DNA of 64,000 nt, taken from Photobacterium aphoticum. GTDB taxonomy: Bacteria; Pseudomonadota; Gammaproteobacteria; Enterobacterales; Vibrionaceae. Below are positions 1 through 8,577 of the stretch, in pieces. The position numbers were made by a program, and so were the translations under genes. Location of the stretch: NCBI RefSeq assembly GCF_001029435.1, contig NZ_LDOV01000017.1:124001-188000 (forward strand), in the 5' to 3' direction. How positions within the stretch are numbered: position 1 is the stretch's first letter; each line of letters begins with the position of its first letter. The notes under the pieces were generated by a model. It was not told where the DNA came from and ran no database searches. It worked only from the letters and a program-made list of their open reading frames with translations.

Positions 1-790
1 TAATGCGGTCTAACTTGGCCTGCAGGTTAAAGACCATACCGTCGACAAAGTCGAGTTCCGGATTGCCCTGCACTTCTTCTTGAATGATCAACAACTGTGT
101 TTGCAGCTGATCACCGGCCGCCTGCAGCGTATCTTGCAATTCACGCAGTGTGCTGGAGGTTTCATTCAACAAGAATTCACAGCTGGAAATCGCCGCACGC
201 CAGTCTTGGTTCAACAGCTCAGCAATGTCTTTCTTCACTTGCTGTTGCTGCTCATCCATGGTGCGCTGGTTCAGGTCGATACGGTCAAAGATCTCTGCCA
301 CAGAGTACTTCAACACCGCATGGACATTCTGACGCCAGTGTTTCTCGTCACCGCCCTCTTGGGCAGCGGTCGCGGCTTTGTTAATTTCGTCTGCCACCAT
401 CGCCAACTGAATAGAGAGTTTCAGTGTGGAATATTCACGATGACGGGCGTAGTAATCTGTGATCCCCAACGCCAGCGGGCTTAAACGGTAAATACTGGCA
501 CCGTCGGTCACTTCACTGGTAAAGCGGGAGATCAATCGTTGGCGAACCAACTCATTTATGGCGTTGTTGGCACGGAAGGCCACGGTTTCTTTCGTCTGGC
601 CGAACATTTCGCTTACGATGCGAAATGCGTCAACCAGCTCACCTTCCCCTAATTCTTCATCGAAACGATCGCTGCTAAGCACCGCGATCGCCAACAGGAA
701 CGCCAGCCGTTCAGTTGGCAGGTTAAGCTCAAATTCATGCTGCTTAACCCAGTTCACCAACTCAGGAACGGTCTGGGTTACGTCACTCAT
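1..790 (-). CDS. mukF: MukF, kleisin subunit of MukBEF condensin (N-terminal 263 residues; gene cut by the left edge)
   Basis: MukF bridges the heads of the SMC-like MukB and, with MukE, compacts and orients the chromosome. The visible part begins [12 protein letters not shown] and follows E. coli MukF closely: the winged-helix N-terminal dimerisation region carries GELVDAFR and [10 protein letters not shown], followed by the helical stretch with [20 protein letters not shown] and the [16 protein letters not shown] segment. The stop codon lies outside the window. The ATG overlaps the cmoM stop by four bases (ATGA), so the two genes are translationally coupled, and mukE and mukB are expected further left. 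Identity is from family knowledge and is secure; only the C-terminal half is unseen. Confidence 0.96.
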   Translation of the reverse strand, partial: MSDVTQTVPELVNWVKQHEFELNLPTERLAFLLAIAVLSSDRFDEELGEGELVDAFRIVSEMFGQTKETVAFRANNAINELVRQRLISRFTSEVTDGASIYRLSPLALGITDYYARHREYSTLKLSIQLAMVADEINKAATAAQEGGDEKHWRQNVHAVLKYSVAEIFDRIDLNQRTMDEQQQQVKKDIAELLNQDWRAAISSCEFLLNETSSTLRELQDTLQAAGDQLQTQLLIIQEEVQGNPELDFVDGMVFNLQAKLDRI

Positions 791-1608
791 CCGTTGTCCT
801 TATTGCTTGTATGCGCGTTGTCTTCAGTGTCGTCTAATGGCCGTTGCGCATAAACATGGATATAGCGTCCTAAAGACAAAAAAGGTTCCTGGCGACATAG
901 CTGTTGCTCCATCGCCAACACCTGTTCAAAACTGTAATCGCCCACCCTGACCGTTTGCATGTAGTCATGGAAGGTTCTCACGCCGGTTTTACCTAAAAGG
1001 GTAAAGCCCGCTTCGGTTAGCCAACTATATACGTCTTCCGGCTTAATGCCTTTTTGCGGCTGTAATTTAAAGCGCTTACGGTGCGGCATCCCTTCTTCGA
1101 TATGGGTCAAGTTGCCACAGATTAAGTTCTTAAACAGCAGCCCGTTATAGTTGTAAAACATCACGGAAATCACGCCGCCCGGTTTCACTTGCTGCAACAG
1201 GCAATCAAGCGCCTGTTTCGGATCAGCCAGCCACTCCATCACGGCATGGAACAAAATCAAGTCCACAGGCGCGTCAAGGTGCTGGTCAATGTCCTGCACC
1301 GCGCTGTGAACCAGCCGATATTGATCCAGCAAACCATTTTTCGCAATATCTTGCTCGGCCAGCTTGAGCATTTCACTGGAAAGATCACATAACGTGACGT
1401 GATGACCCAGTTCAGCAATTTTTTGTGAGAGCTGGCCTACCCCCCCGCCTGCATCGAGAACTTGCAGCGGTTGTTTGTTTTCTAATAGGGCTAAAATTTG
1501 CGCCAAATCTTGCCAGACCACCGTTTGCCTAATTTGGCCTTTGCCGGTCCCGTAAATATTTTTTGCAAATTTTTGCGCTAAATCGTCAAAATTTCGATCT
1601 TTGATCAC
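787..1608 (-). CDS. cmoM: CmoM, tRNA 5-carboxymethoxyuridine methyltransferase
   Basis: CmoM (formerly SmtA) transfers a methyl group from S-adenosylmethionine to the carboxyl of cmo5U34, giving mcmo5U at the wobble position of some tRNAs. The 273-residue protein has a class I SAM-methyltransferase fold: motif I is [10 protein letters not shown] at about residues 51-60, the acidic end of strand 2 is CDLSSEML near 74-81, and an LFHAVMEWL segment follows. Length and order match the E. coli protein. It is the first gene of a cmoM-mukF operon and is divergent from elyC across a 120-base gap, the same arrangement as in E. coli. Confidence 0.95.
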   Translation of the reverse strand: MIKDRNFDDLAQKFAKNIYGTGKGQIRQTVVWQDLAQILALLENKQPLQVLDAGGGVGQLSQKIAELGHHVTLCDLSSEMLKLAEQDIAKNGLLDQYRLVHSAVQDIDQHLDAPVDLILFHAVMEWLADPKQALDCLLQQVKPGGVISVMFYNYNGLLFKNLICGNLTHIEEGMPHRKRFKLQPQKGIKPEDVYSWLTEAGFTLLGKTGVRTFHDYMQTVRVGDYSFEQVLAMEQQLCRQEPFLSLGRYIHVYAQRPLDDTEDNAHTSNKDNG

Positions 1609-1728
1609 GTCGGCTTTACGTTATGATAGCGGTTCTAAAAATATGGCTTATTTTCTCACAAGCGATAGAGGAATAAAGGCTTGTGGTGCTTTTTCAAGCT
1701 CAACTGCTGATTTTTCGGACGACATTGC

Positions 1729-2517
1729 ATGTTTGAACTCAAAAAAATTGTCTCGGCATTTTTAATGCCTCTGCCCGCGATGCTGATTATCGGGGTCATT
1801 GGCCTGTTACTACTCTGGTTTACCCGCCGTAAAGGGTTGGCGTCAGCCTTTATCAGCTTCGCGTTTCTTGGCATTTTTCTGCTCTCTTTTCAACCGATCG
1901 CAACCAGTTTGTTGCGTCCGCTGGAAAAAGCGTACCCGCCGTATGTCCCTGCCGGTAAAGCAGTGGAATACGTGATGGTACTGGGCAGCGGCCACGTCAT
2001 TGACAGCGCCATGCCGATGACCTCTCAGCTCTCTCGCACCTCATTGATGCGCTTGAATGAAGGCATTCGCATTCATCGTCTGTTCCCGGGATCCAAGTTG
2101 ATCCTTTCGGGCTACGGCGGCGGTTCGGCCACCAGCCAAGCGCGTATGATGGCAAAAGTCGCACTGGCATTAGGTGTGAATAAAAACGACATTTTGCTGC
2201 TGGAAACCGCGAAAGACACCTGGGAAGAAGCGTTTCAGGCCAAATCCGTGGTGGGAGACAGCAAATTGGTCCTTGTCACCTCTGCGAGCCACATGACCCG
2301 TGCGATGGCTGAATTCCACGATGTGGGTTTGAACCCGACGGCAGCACCCACGAATTTCTTGGCCAGTAACAAAATCAAGCAACCGTGGGATCGCTACCAG
2401 CCTCAATCCAGTTATCTGGAACAAAGTGAGCGATACTGGCATGAAACCATGGGCCGTTGGTGGCGTTCTGTTCGTCATTACATCAATGACAGCCATACCG
2501 AAGTAAACGCCTCTTAA
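1729..2517 (+). CDS. elyC: ElyC, envelope biogenesis factor (DUF218 family)
   Basis: ElyC is an inner-membrane protein needed for normal peptidoglycan assembly in E. coli, probably through undecaprenyl-phosphate lipid carrier metabolism; its exact reaction is not settled. The 262-residue product has two N-terminal membrane helices (about 10-31 and 38-58) followed by a DUF218 domain starting YVMVLGSGHV near residue 81, with a glycine-rich LSGYGGGSAT loop near 125 and a VTSASHMTRAM segment. The start aligns with E. coli ElyC. There is no strong Shine-Dalgarno sequence in front of the ATG. It is divergent from cmoM, which is the conserved location. Confidence 0.93.
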   Translation: MFELKKIVSAFLMPLPAMLIIGVIGLLLLWFTRRKGLASAFISFAFLGIFLLSFQPIATSLLRPLEKAYPPYVPAGKAVEYVMVLGSGHVIDSAMPMTSQLSRTSLMRLNEGIRIHRLFPGSKLILSGYGGGSATSQARMMAKVALALGVNKNDILLLETAKDTWEEAFQAKSVVGDSKLVLVTSASHMTRAMAEFHDVGLNPTAAPTNFLASNKIKQPWDRYQPQSSYLEQSERYWHETMGRWWRSVRHYINDSHTEVNAS

Positions 2518-2919
2518 TCTGGCGCTTTCGCCGCGCATTCTCGCCGTCAACGTCTTTCCTCATCCGTTGGCGGCGATCATTTCCCTTGCTACTGCCCTTC
2601 TCTCTTTGCCGCTGTCACGCTCGACAACTCTCCCTCTGCACGCACTCTCACACTCACACCGACGCTGCCGTCGCACATCAAAAAACCTCCCTGGAACATG
2701 TACGGGCAATTTGCAAGCAACATGACCACAAACCAGATTGAATTTGGTCAATATACCAGCCTTATTCCAAAATGATTTATTTTGTGCCTTTTTCTTATAT
2801 TAAAAGTAATAAAAAACCATTCCCGTTTTGCGATCCAAATCATACTATGGCGTCCAGTTAGTGATTAATAAGTCAGTGCATGGACGGGCTGATTTATCGA
2901 AAATGTTAGGAAATGTGTC
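2518..2919. other. intergenic region elyC-tcyP (402 bases)
   Basis: Apart from the elyC hairpin, the first 200 bases are pyrimidine-rich on the plus strand with no convincing gene. The last 150 are AT-rich and should hold the tcyP promoter, but I cannot place a clear -35/-10 pair. No repeat or RNA gene was recognised. Confidence 0.5.
2541..2582 (+). terminator. possible terminator of elyC
   Basis: A 12-base-pair stem with one G-U pair (arms 2541-2552 and 2565-2576, loop of 12) begins 24 bases after the elyC stop. The tail tcatttccct is only weakly T-rich, so termination is uncertain. Confidence 0.4.
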
Positions 2920-4320
2920 ATGCTCCAGATTATCAATATGGCGATCTTCGCCCTGCTTATTGCTCTGCTTTACCGACAACAAAAAGCCGAAAACACCCTG
3001 TCTAAGCGCGTCTTCACCAGCTTGGGATTAGGTGTCCTATTCGGTGGTGCACTACAACTGGCTTACGGTGGTGGCAGTGCGGTGATCAGCGACACACTGG
3101 AGTACGTTAACATTGTTGGCGCCGGATATGTCAGCTTACTGAAAATGATCATCATGCCGTTGATCATGGTGTCTATCATTGGTGCCATCATCAAAGTCAA
3201 AGATTCCGGATCACTGGGCAAAATCTCAGGCCTGAGTATCGGTATTTTGCTGGCAACAACCGCTGCGTCAGCCTTTATTGGCATCATGGTCAGCAACCTG
3301 TTTGGTTTGTCTGCCGAAGGTATCGTACAAGGTGCCCGCGAAATCGCCCGTGGTGAGATGCTGGAAACCCGTTTGCACTCGGTTCAGGCGCTATCGTTTG
3401 CCGATATGATCATTTCTTTCTTCCCGGGTAACCCGTTTGCCGATTTAGCCGGTAGTCGTCCAACATCGACCATCGCCGTCGTGATTTTCTCCGCCTTTAT
3501 TGGTGTGGCGGGATTAACGGTGATCCGCACAGAGCCGGAACTGGGCAAGAGCTTTGAGAAGTTTGTGAATGTGGCGCAAGAAGTGGTGCGTACACTGGTT
3601 CGCATGGTACTTAGCCTGACCCCTTACGGCGTACTGGCGCTGATGACCAAAGTGGTGGCCGGTTCTAACTATGACGATATTCTGAGCCTGATCAGCTTCG
3701 TAATGGCTTCTTATGTGGGTCTGGGACTGATTCTGGTGATGCACTTGGTGCTGGTATCACTGGTCGGTGTCAACCCTATCCGCTACATCAAGAAAATTCT
3801 GCCAGTACTGACCTTTGCGTTCACCTCTCGCTCTAGCGCAGGAACCATTCCACTGAATGTCGATACGCAGGTACAAAAGCTGGGTAACGGTGATGCGGTG
3901 GCGAACTTCTCGGCTTCTTTCGGTGCCACCATGGGCCAAAACGGCTGTGCGGGTCTGTACCCTGCGATGCTGGCGGTGATGATTGCCCCAACCATTGGCA
4001 TCAACCCGCTGGATCCTAGCTTTATGCTGACGCTGATTGCAGTGATTACAGTGAGCTCATTCGGTATTGCCGGTGTGGGTGGTGGTGCAACGTTTGCTGC
4101 TTTGATTGTACTTTCTGCGCTGGATATGCCAGTGGCACTGGCGGGTTTATTGATTTCCATTGAGCCACTGATTGATATGGGCCGAACAGCCATTAACGTG
4201 AGCGGCTCGATGACTGCCGGAACCATCACCTCTCGCCTACTGGGACAGGCAGATAATACCGTGTTTGAGGCGGACAATGACATCATTGCTGCCAACACAG
4301 ATAGCGCAAAAATGTCATAA
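2920..4320 (+). CDS. tcyP: TcyP, L-cystine symporter (DAACS family)
   Basis: This protein imports L-cystine across the inner membrane by ion-coupled symport. The 466-residue sequence aligns along its length with E. coli TcyP (YdjN): an N-terminal helix, FNIVG-like YVNIVGAGYVSLLKMIIMPL at about 62-81, the family re-entrant loop TSRSSAGTIP at 302-311, NGCAGLYPAML near 345, and the second substrate-binding hairpin around FGIAGVGGGATF. The gene stands alone with its own terminator. The closest alternative would be another dicarboxylate/amino-acid symporter, but the match to TcyP rather than GltP is strong. Confidence 0.9.
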   Translation: MLQIINMAIFALLIALLYRQQKAENTLSKRVFTSLGLGVLFGGALQLAYGGGSAVISDTLEYVNIVGAGYVSLLKMIIMPLIMVSIIGAIIKVKDSGSLGKISGLSIGILLATTAASAFIGIMVSNLFGLSAEGIVQGAREIARGEMLETRLHSVQALSFADMIISFFPGNPFADLAGSRPTSTIAVVIFSAFIGVAGLTVIRTEPELGKSFEKFVNVAQEVVRTLVRMVLSLTPYGVLALMTKVVAGSNYDDILSLISFVMASYVGLGLILVMHLVLVSLVGVNPIRYIKKILPVLTFAFTSRSSAGTIPLNVDTQVQKLGNGDAVANFSASFGATMGQNGCAGLYPAMLAVMIAPTIGINPLDPSFMLTLIAVITVSSFGIAGVGGGATFAALIVLSALDMPVALAGLLISIEPLIDMGRTAINVSGSMTAGTITSRLLGQADNTVFEADNDIIAANTDSAKMS

Positions 4321-4346
4321 GACACCACACATTTTCATACCATGAC

Positions 4347-4377
4347 AAGGTCACCACACGGTGGCCTTTTCTTTTTG
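4347..4377 (+). terminator. terminator of tcyP
   Basis: The hairpin ggtcacc-acac-ggtggcc (one G-U pair) is followed by ttttcttttt, 27 bases after the stop. Confidence 0.8.
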
Positions 4378-4598
4378 GCTCAGCTTGTTATCCCCTTTCC
4401 TCTCACCACAAAATTCACATGCCGCCGAACATGAACGGAACATGAATATACCAGTCACGCATTATTCAGTCGGCCTTTGTTTTAATAGCCTCATCAACAC
4501 GGCAGACCGGACATGATTACCCGACTCGCCGACAGCTAGTACCCAATAACGTATGTCTAAAGCCTCATTGGCTTTACACCGAAAACAGGATAACCACG

Positions 4599-4961
4599 AT
4601 GAATAAGCCAAGCGTATTTCTACTGACCGCCGTTCTTGCCCTAGGTCCAACACTGGCGATGGCACATTCTCAGCCTATTGCTTACAACGGCCCAACCAAG
4701 ATCACCCCAATCCACGAAATTTTGAAAGAAACGAACGTGTTCACTGAACAAGATGTGGTGATGGAAGGTAAATTGATCAAACAACTGACTGATGATACGT
4801 ATCTCCTCAGCGATGGTAAGAATGAAATCATGGTTGAACTGGATGATGATATCCGACTGGATCAAGCCATTGATGCAAATACTCGCCTACGTGTTTACGG
4901 TGAGGTTGACGGCGGCCTGCAACAGCCTGAAGTAGAAATTGAACGTATTCAGATTTTGTAA
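4599..4961 (+). CDS. periplasmic OB-fold (BOF) protein, YgiW/YdeI family
   Basis: This family consists of small secreted proteins with a single OB fold; E. coli members are linked to stress tolerance, but no biochemical activity is established. The 120-residue product has a signal peptide ending AMA before HSQP (cleavage about residue 22-23). The mature domain runs ITPIHEILKE, VVMEGKLIKQL, YLLSDGKNEIMVELDD and LRVYGEVDGG, the order expected for BOF proteins. It is a single-gene unit between tcyP and the glycosyltransferases, with a strong terminator after it. The subfamily (YgiW, YdeI or VisP-like) cannot be decided by eye. Confidence 0.85.
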   Translation: MNKPSVFLLTAVLALGPTLAMAHSQPIAYNGPTKITPIHEILKETNVFTEQDVVMEGKLIKQLTDDTYLLSDGKNEIMVELDDDIRLDQAIDANTRLRVYGEVDGGLQQPEVEIERIQIL

Positions 4962-5045
4962 GCCTTAGCGCACAAATGTAACACTCGCACTAAACCACTG
5001 CTTTTTTCATATTGAATTTTTGTCTTTTTGTAATTTTTTACACTC

Positions 5046-5084
5046 GGCCTAATCCTTTTCAAACAAAGAGGTTAGGCCTTTTTT
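5046..5084 (+). terminator. terminator of the YgiW-like gene
   Basis: Perfect arms ggcctaa and ttaggcc with a 19-base loop are followed by a run of seven T. Confidence 0.75.
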
Positions 5085-5123
5085 ATGCCCGAATAACACA
5101 TAAACGATGGCTCTTCTTGGCGG

Positions 5124-5165
5124 CTCAACCCTTGCCGGTTGAGATTTGATATATAGTTATATCAA
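5124..5165 (+). promoter_or_regulatory. two adjacent inverted repeats in front of the first glycosyltransferase
   Basis: A perfect 7-base-pair hairpin (ctcaacc/ggttgag, 5124-5143) is followed immediately by a perfect 20-base palindrome with 8-base arms (ttgatata/tatatcaa, 5146-5165). The second ends 23 bases before the ATG, so it could be an operator or a leader structure. The arms resemble FNR half-sites, but the 10-base spacing between ttgat and atcaa is wrong for FNR. Confidence 0.45.
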
Positions 5166-5188
5166 CACATTGAGAAAGGAGTCGCTCT

Positions 5189-6376
5189 ATGGTCAAGGTG
5201 GCATCATCTACAACTCAGCACTCTCATAAGCCCCGCATTCTTTTACTGTCTGACGAATATCCACCGGCAGGTGGCGGTGCTGGTGTCATCGCCAAGCAAG
5301 TCGCCCACTATCTCCATCGACATCATTACCCCGTCACAGTAATCAGTGGGGACAGTGGAGAAAAAGAAACCGAGTTCCCGCATATTCTGGTCAAACAACA
5401 ACGTTTACTGTGGGCCATGCATTATTGGAACACTCTGCGCCAGGCTGACACTTTAGAACAATATGATGTCATTATCTTAAATGATTACCTGTCGGCCTAT
5501 TTGGCTGGCTTATGCTTACCTGAGCATCTTCTGGCACGCTGTGTGATGGTTGTACATGGGCGAGATGCCTTTTTTTATTTTCATCGCCAATCCAAAAAAC
5601 ACCTCCTTTTTCAATATCAGCGTTACTACGCCCGTACCATTAAATATTGCAAAAAAATCTTACATGTCAGTCAGTACACCCAAAAGCAGTATTTATTGGA
5701 TCTGCCCGATGCATTCACGCAGATGATCAATGACAAATCTCAGGTTTGTTATGCGGGTATCGACTATCATAAATTCAGTCGTTCCGACGTCCCAACGCCT
5801 ACCACATTATCCGCTATCCCTCAGCAAAAGCGCGTCCTGCTCAGTGTCTCGCGTCTCACGAAGAGCAAAGGTTATGATGATATGTTGTCTAGCTTTAAGA
5901 CCTTAGTGACAACGAGCACAACGGATTATCACTGGATCATTGCTGGGGACGGTGATTACAGGGACGAGTTTGAACAAAAAATCCGAGAATACGAACTGGG
6001 ACAATACATCACGATCACAGGGCACCTCAGCCAACATGAGTTAATCCCTTATTACCAACGTGCTGATTGTTTCTGGTTACTCTCCCATCATGAAACGTGT
6101 GGCCTTGTTTATCTGGAAGCTGCATTTTTTAATTTAGCATCCATTGGTTATGACAGAACTGGCGTAAAAGAAGCCATACACCCTGGTATTAATGGCTACT
6201 TTTTCTCTCAAAATGACAATTTAGAGTCATTAATTGAAAAATGTATGCAATTAAAGATCACCCGCACACCACATACGATATGTGAAAATTATTCCATTGA
6301 ATGTTTCGTCAACCATCTCGTAGATCGCCCGGTTCCGACTTCTCATAAACAAAAAAATGAAGCCTTAATACCCTAA
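5189..6376 (+). CDS. glycosyltransferase family 4 (GT-B fold), acceptor unknown
   Basis: This 395-residue cytoplasmic or membrane-associated enzyme should move a sugar from a nucleotide donor to a cell-surface glycan. It has the GT4 pattern: an N-terminal glycine-rich loop PPAGGGAGVIAKQV near residues 26-39, the VSRLTKSKGYDDML segment that opens the C-terminal domain, IIAGDGDYRDEFE, and the donor-site E-x7-E motif read as ETCGLVYLE. The start follows a good Shine-Dalgarno (aaaggag). Base and codon use look more AT-rich than the neighbouring housekeeping genes, which with its position between conserved blocks suggests later acquisition. The donor and acceptor cannot be told from sequence. Confidence 0.88.
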   Translation: MVKVASSTTQHSHKPRILLLSDEYPPAGGGAGVIAKQVAHYLHRHHYPVTVISGDSGEKETEFPHILVKQQRLLWAMHYWNTLRQADTLEQYDVIILNDYLSAYLAGLCLPEHLLARCVMVVHGRDAFFYFHRQSKKHLLFQYQRYYARTIKYCKKILHVSQYTQKQYLLDLPDAFTQMINDKSQVCYAGIDYHKFSRSDVPTPTTLSAIPQQKRVLLSVSRLTKSKGYDDMLSSFKTLVTTSTTDYHWIIAGDGDYRDEFEQKIREYELGQYITITGHLSQHELIPYYQRADCFWLLSHHETCGLVYLEAAFFNLASIGYDRTGVKEAIHPGINGYFFSQNDNLESLIEKCMQLKITRTPHTICENYSIECFVNHLVDRPVPTSHKQKNEALIP

Positions 6377-6420
6377 CTAGTACGGAAAAATCTGTATCTA
6401 TGGGGTAGGAAATGTATGAC

Positions 6421-6446
6421 CTCAGGCAAATAGCCTGAGTTTATTT
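6421..6446 (+). terminator. terminator of the first glycosyltransferase
   Basis: Perfect arms ctcaggc and gcctgag around a 5-base loop are followed by tttattt, 45 bases after the stop. Confidence 0.8.
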
Positions 6447-6461
6447 CAACATCTCAAAATG

Positions 6462-6500
6462 GTCTTCCTCCTGTTCTACATATTTTTTTGGGGGGAAGAC
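6462..6500 (+). promoter_or_regulatory. leader hairpin hiding a Shine-Dalgarno, upstream of the second glycosyltransferase
   Basis: gtcttcctcc (6462-6471) pairs with gggggaagac (6491-6500) in a 10-base-pair stem with one G-U pair and a 19-base T-rich loop. The right arm is the strongest ribosome-binding sequence in this leader and would be masked when the stem forms. Confidence 0.45.
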
Positions 6501-6506
6501 TGATTA

Positions 6507-6545
6507 ATGAAATTGCATGAAGAAAGGCAAGGATATGTTAGATAA
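6507..6545 (+). CDS. possible 12-codon upstream ORF overlapping the second glycosyltransferase start
   Basis: ATG at 6507 reads MKLHEERQGYVR and stops at 6543-6545, inside the beginning of the glycosyltransferase and in another frame. It lies 6-10 bases after the G-rich Shine-Dalgarno of the leader hairpin and covers the glycosyltransferase's own aaggcaagga. Its translation could open or block initiation of the downstream gene. Whether it is translated is unknown. Confidence 0.35.
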   Translation: MKLHEERQGYVR

Positions 6546-7515
6546 AATACGTGCCGTTAAAGAACGCATTGAACGCTTTCGCTTCCAGTCACAAGCGCAT
6601 CAAATTCGCAGTATTCAACCGATTCAGTACACGCCAGACCCGAATGTCGCCATCCTCACGATGGTCGGCCATGATACGCTCAACATGTACTTAATTGCCG
6701 TTGCTTCGTTTATGCGCCAATTCGGCTATGGCACCATTGAAGTGCTGGATGATGGCACACTGGATGATGACGATATTGCGGTACTTACGCGTATTATACC
6801 GCTCGTACGGATCACCAAAGCTTGCGACATCGAAACCCACGGCTGCCCGACCTATTCATCCTGGAAACGCCTTTTCCGTGTGCTCCAGTTAGTAGAAAAT
6901 GCCTACGTGATTCAGCTCGACAGCGATATTGTCGCGATGAAGCCGCTGACTGAAATTCATGAAAAAGTAAAACATAATCATGGTTTTGCTGCAGGAAGCG
7001 CTGCATGGCCGGAACCGGTGGATGTCCATTTCCTTGACGGCATTGTGAAGCAGTGGAATAACAACCACGTACAGAGTTGTGCTGAACGCATCTTCAAACA
7101 CTTGGACTACTTTAAAGGCGGCACACGGTATTTACGGGGCTGTGCTGGATTTTGTGGGTACCCTAAAGGATCATTTAACCTCGATCAGATTTGTGCCTTG
7201 TCCAATGAAATTGCCAGTCACATTGGGGCGGAAAAATGGGCTTCTTGGGGCAGTGAACAAACCGCGACCCTCTGCTTACTGTCAAAAAGCGAAAAACCAA
7301 GCATTCTTCCTTGGCCGCACTACCAAAACTTTCTGTTCCCCACCAGCAATGAACCCACCGATGCAATGAAACTGATCCATTTCATTGGCAGTAACCGATT
7401 CAAACGCAACGACTACCGTAAACTCGCGCAGCAGGTCATCAACAATCAGCCTATGTGCCCGGAGGCCCAACGCTCAGCCCCGCTCCTGAACCGGATCAGC
7501 AATGCATTGCCATAG
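6535..7515 (+). CDS. GT-A-like glycosyltransferase, acceptor unknown
   Basis: This is probably a metal-dependent sugar transferase. The N-terminal strand NVAILTMVGHDTLNMYL, the acidic VLDDGTLDDDD turn, and a DxD-type motif in VIQLDSDIVAMKPL (DSD near residues 129-131) suggest a GT-A fold; a conserved-looking GCAGFCGYP and a late HFIGSNRF segment are also visible. I cannot assign a CAZy family. An ATG six codons upstream (6517) is possible, but the one at 6535 follows a better ribosome-binding site (aaggcaagga). It lies 158 bases after the GT4 gene behind a terminator and its own leader, so it may be controlled separately even if both act on the same surface glycan. Confidence 0.7.
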   Translation: MLDKIRAVKERIERFRFQSQAHQIRSIQPIQYTPDPNVAILTMVGHDTLNMYLIAVASFMRQFGYGTIEVLDDGTLDDDDIAVLTRIIPLVRITKACDIETHGCPTYSSWKRLFRVLQLVENAYVIQLDSDIVAMKPLTEIHEKVKHNHGFAAGSAAWPEPVDVHFLDGIVKQWNNNHVQSCAERIFKHLDYFKGGTRYLRGCAGFCGYPKGSFNLDQICALSNEIASHIGAEKWASWGSEQTATLCLLSKSEKPSILPWPHYQNFLFPTSNEPTDAMKLIHFIGSNRFKRNDYRKLAQQVINNQPMCPEAQRSAPLLNRISNALP

Positions 7516-7572
7516 TGAACCGCTACGGGCTGAGCCTACATGTGACCAGACCTAACACGCACCGACAGACAT

Positions 7573-7605
7573 AAAAAAAGCGGCACTGATGTGCCGCTTT
7601 TTGAG
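7573..7605. terminator. bidirectional terminator between the second glycosyltransferase and kdsB
   Basis: The perfect stem aaagcggcac-tgat-gtgccgcttt has A-rich and T-rich flanks, so it serves both convergent genes. Confidence 0.9.
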
Positions 7606-7651
7606 GAATGATTATCGCCTTCTCAGCAATAACAAGGTCTGTTAATCAGAC

Positions 7652-8398
7652 TTAGCTGACTAACTGTCGAACTTTTTCCAGATCTTCTGGTGTATCAACA
7701 CCTGCCGGTGGCGCATCAATCGCGACATCCACATGGATTTTCTCGCCGTACCACAACACACGCAGTTGCTCCAGTGACTCGATTTTCTCCAGTGCACTTG
7801 GCTCCCAGTTGATGTAGGTATTGATAAAGCCCGCACGGTACGCATAAATACCCACATGACGTAGCAGGTTACGGTGAATTTCCTGCGGACGCTTGGCAAA
7901 GTTATCGCGATCCCATGGAATCGATGCACGGCTGAAGTACAGCGCGTAGCCGTCTTTATCCGTCACGACTTTTACTGCGTTCGGGTTAAATACTTCATCG
8001 GCGTGATCAATTTCGACCGCCAGTGTCGCCATCGGAGCGACACTGTTTGCCAAATTATCCGCCACCTGACGAATAATGGTTTCCGGGATCAACGGCTCAT
8101 CGCCCTGCACGTTCACCACAATGTGATCCGCTGGCAATTGGTATTTTTCCACCACTTCAGCCAAGCGCTCTGTGCCTGATTCATGATTCGCACGGGTCAA
8201 ACATACTTCACCACCAAAGCCTTTTACCACGTCGACAATGCGCTGATCATCGGTCGCAACAATCACTTGTTGTGCACCGGCTTTGCTTGCCTGCTCGTAC
8301 ACCCACTGCACCATCGGCTTACCACCGATATCCGCCAGCGGTTTACCCGGCAAACGGGTTGACTGGTAACGGGCTGGAATAATGACGGTAAATGACAT
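7652..8398 (-). CDS. kdsB: KdsB, CMP-KDO synthetase
   Basis: KdsB activates 3-deoxy-D-manno-octulosonate with CTP to CMP-KDO, the donor for the inner core of lipopolysaccharide, in the cytoplasm. The 248-residue protein shows the CTP-binding signature [13 protein letters not shown] at about residues 9-21, [13 protein letters not shown], and the NVQGDEPLI catalytic loop. It is the last gene of the run comEC-msbA-lpxK-Trm112-kdsB; its ATG overlaps the stop of the small upstream gene by one base (TAATG). Confidence 0.96.
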   Translation of the reverse strand: MSFTVIIPARYQSTRLPGKPLADIGGKPMVQWVYEQASKAGAQQVIVATDDQRIVDVVKGFGGEVCLTRANHESGTERLAEVVEKYQLPADHIVVNVQGDEPLIPETIIRQVADNLANSVAPMATLAVEIDHADEVFNPNAVKVVTDKDGYALYFSRASIPWDRDNFAKRPQEIHRNLLRHVGIYAYRAGFINTYINWEPSALEKIESLEQLRVLWYGEKIHVDVAIDAPPAGVDTPEDLEKVRQLVS

Positions 8399-8577
8399 TA
8401 TTTCACCTCATCCGAACTTAACGTACGCGCTTCAGGCTCAAGCAGAACCGGAATGCCCTCTTTGATTGGGTATGCGAGACGATCAAACTTGCAGATCAAC
8501 TCATTTTTCTCTTTATCAAAGTTAAGCTTGCCTTTACATACTGGGCAAGCAACGATTTCAAGCAGACGATGATCCAT
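8398..8577 (-). CDS. Trm112-like zinc-ribbon protein (YcaR family)
   Basis: A 59-residue protein starting [18 protein letters not shown] is encoded between lpxK and kdsB. The CPVCKGKL knuckle and the later [19 protein letters not shown] are typical of YcaR/Trm112-like proteins, small zinc-ribbon-type proteins of unclear function in bacteria. The gene overlaps the end of lpxK by 20 bases and the start of kdsB by one, so it is translationally coupled to both. The same gene sits between these enzymes in E. coli. Confidence 0.9.
   Translation of the reverse strand: MDHRLLEIVACPVCKGKLNFDKEKNELICKFDRLAYPIKEGIPVLLEPEARTLSSDEVK

Noticed and set aside
2170..2550. 126-codon minus-strand open frame at the end of elyC
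   Set aside because: Mostly antisense to the conserved elyC frame, with no recognisable domain.
3783..4328. 181-codon minus-strand open frame
   Set aside because: It is antisense to the tcyP coding sequence; its Ala/Ser/Ile-rich composition is what antisense to a membrane protein gives.
5146..5165. FNR site before the GT4 gene
   Set aside because: ttgat and atcaa are 10 bases apart rather than 4.
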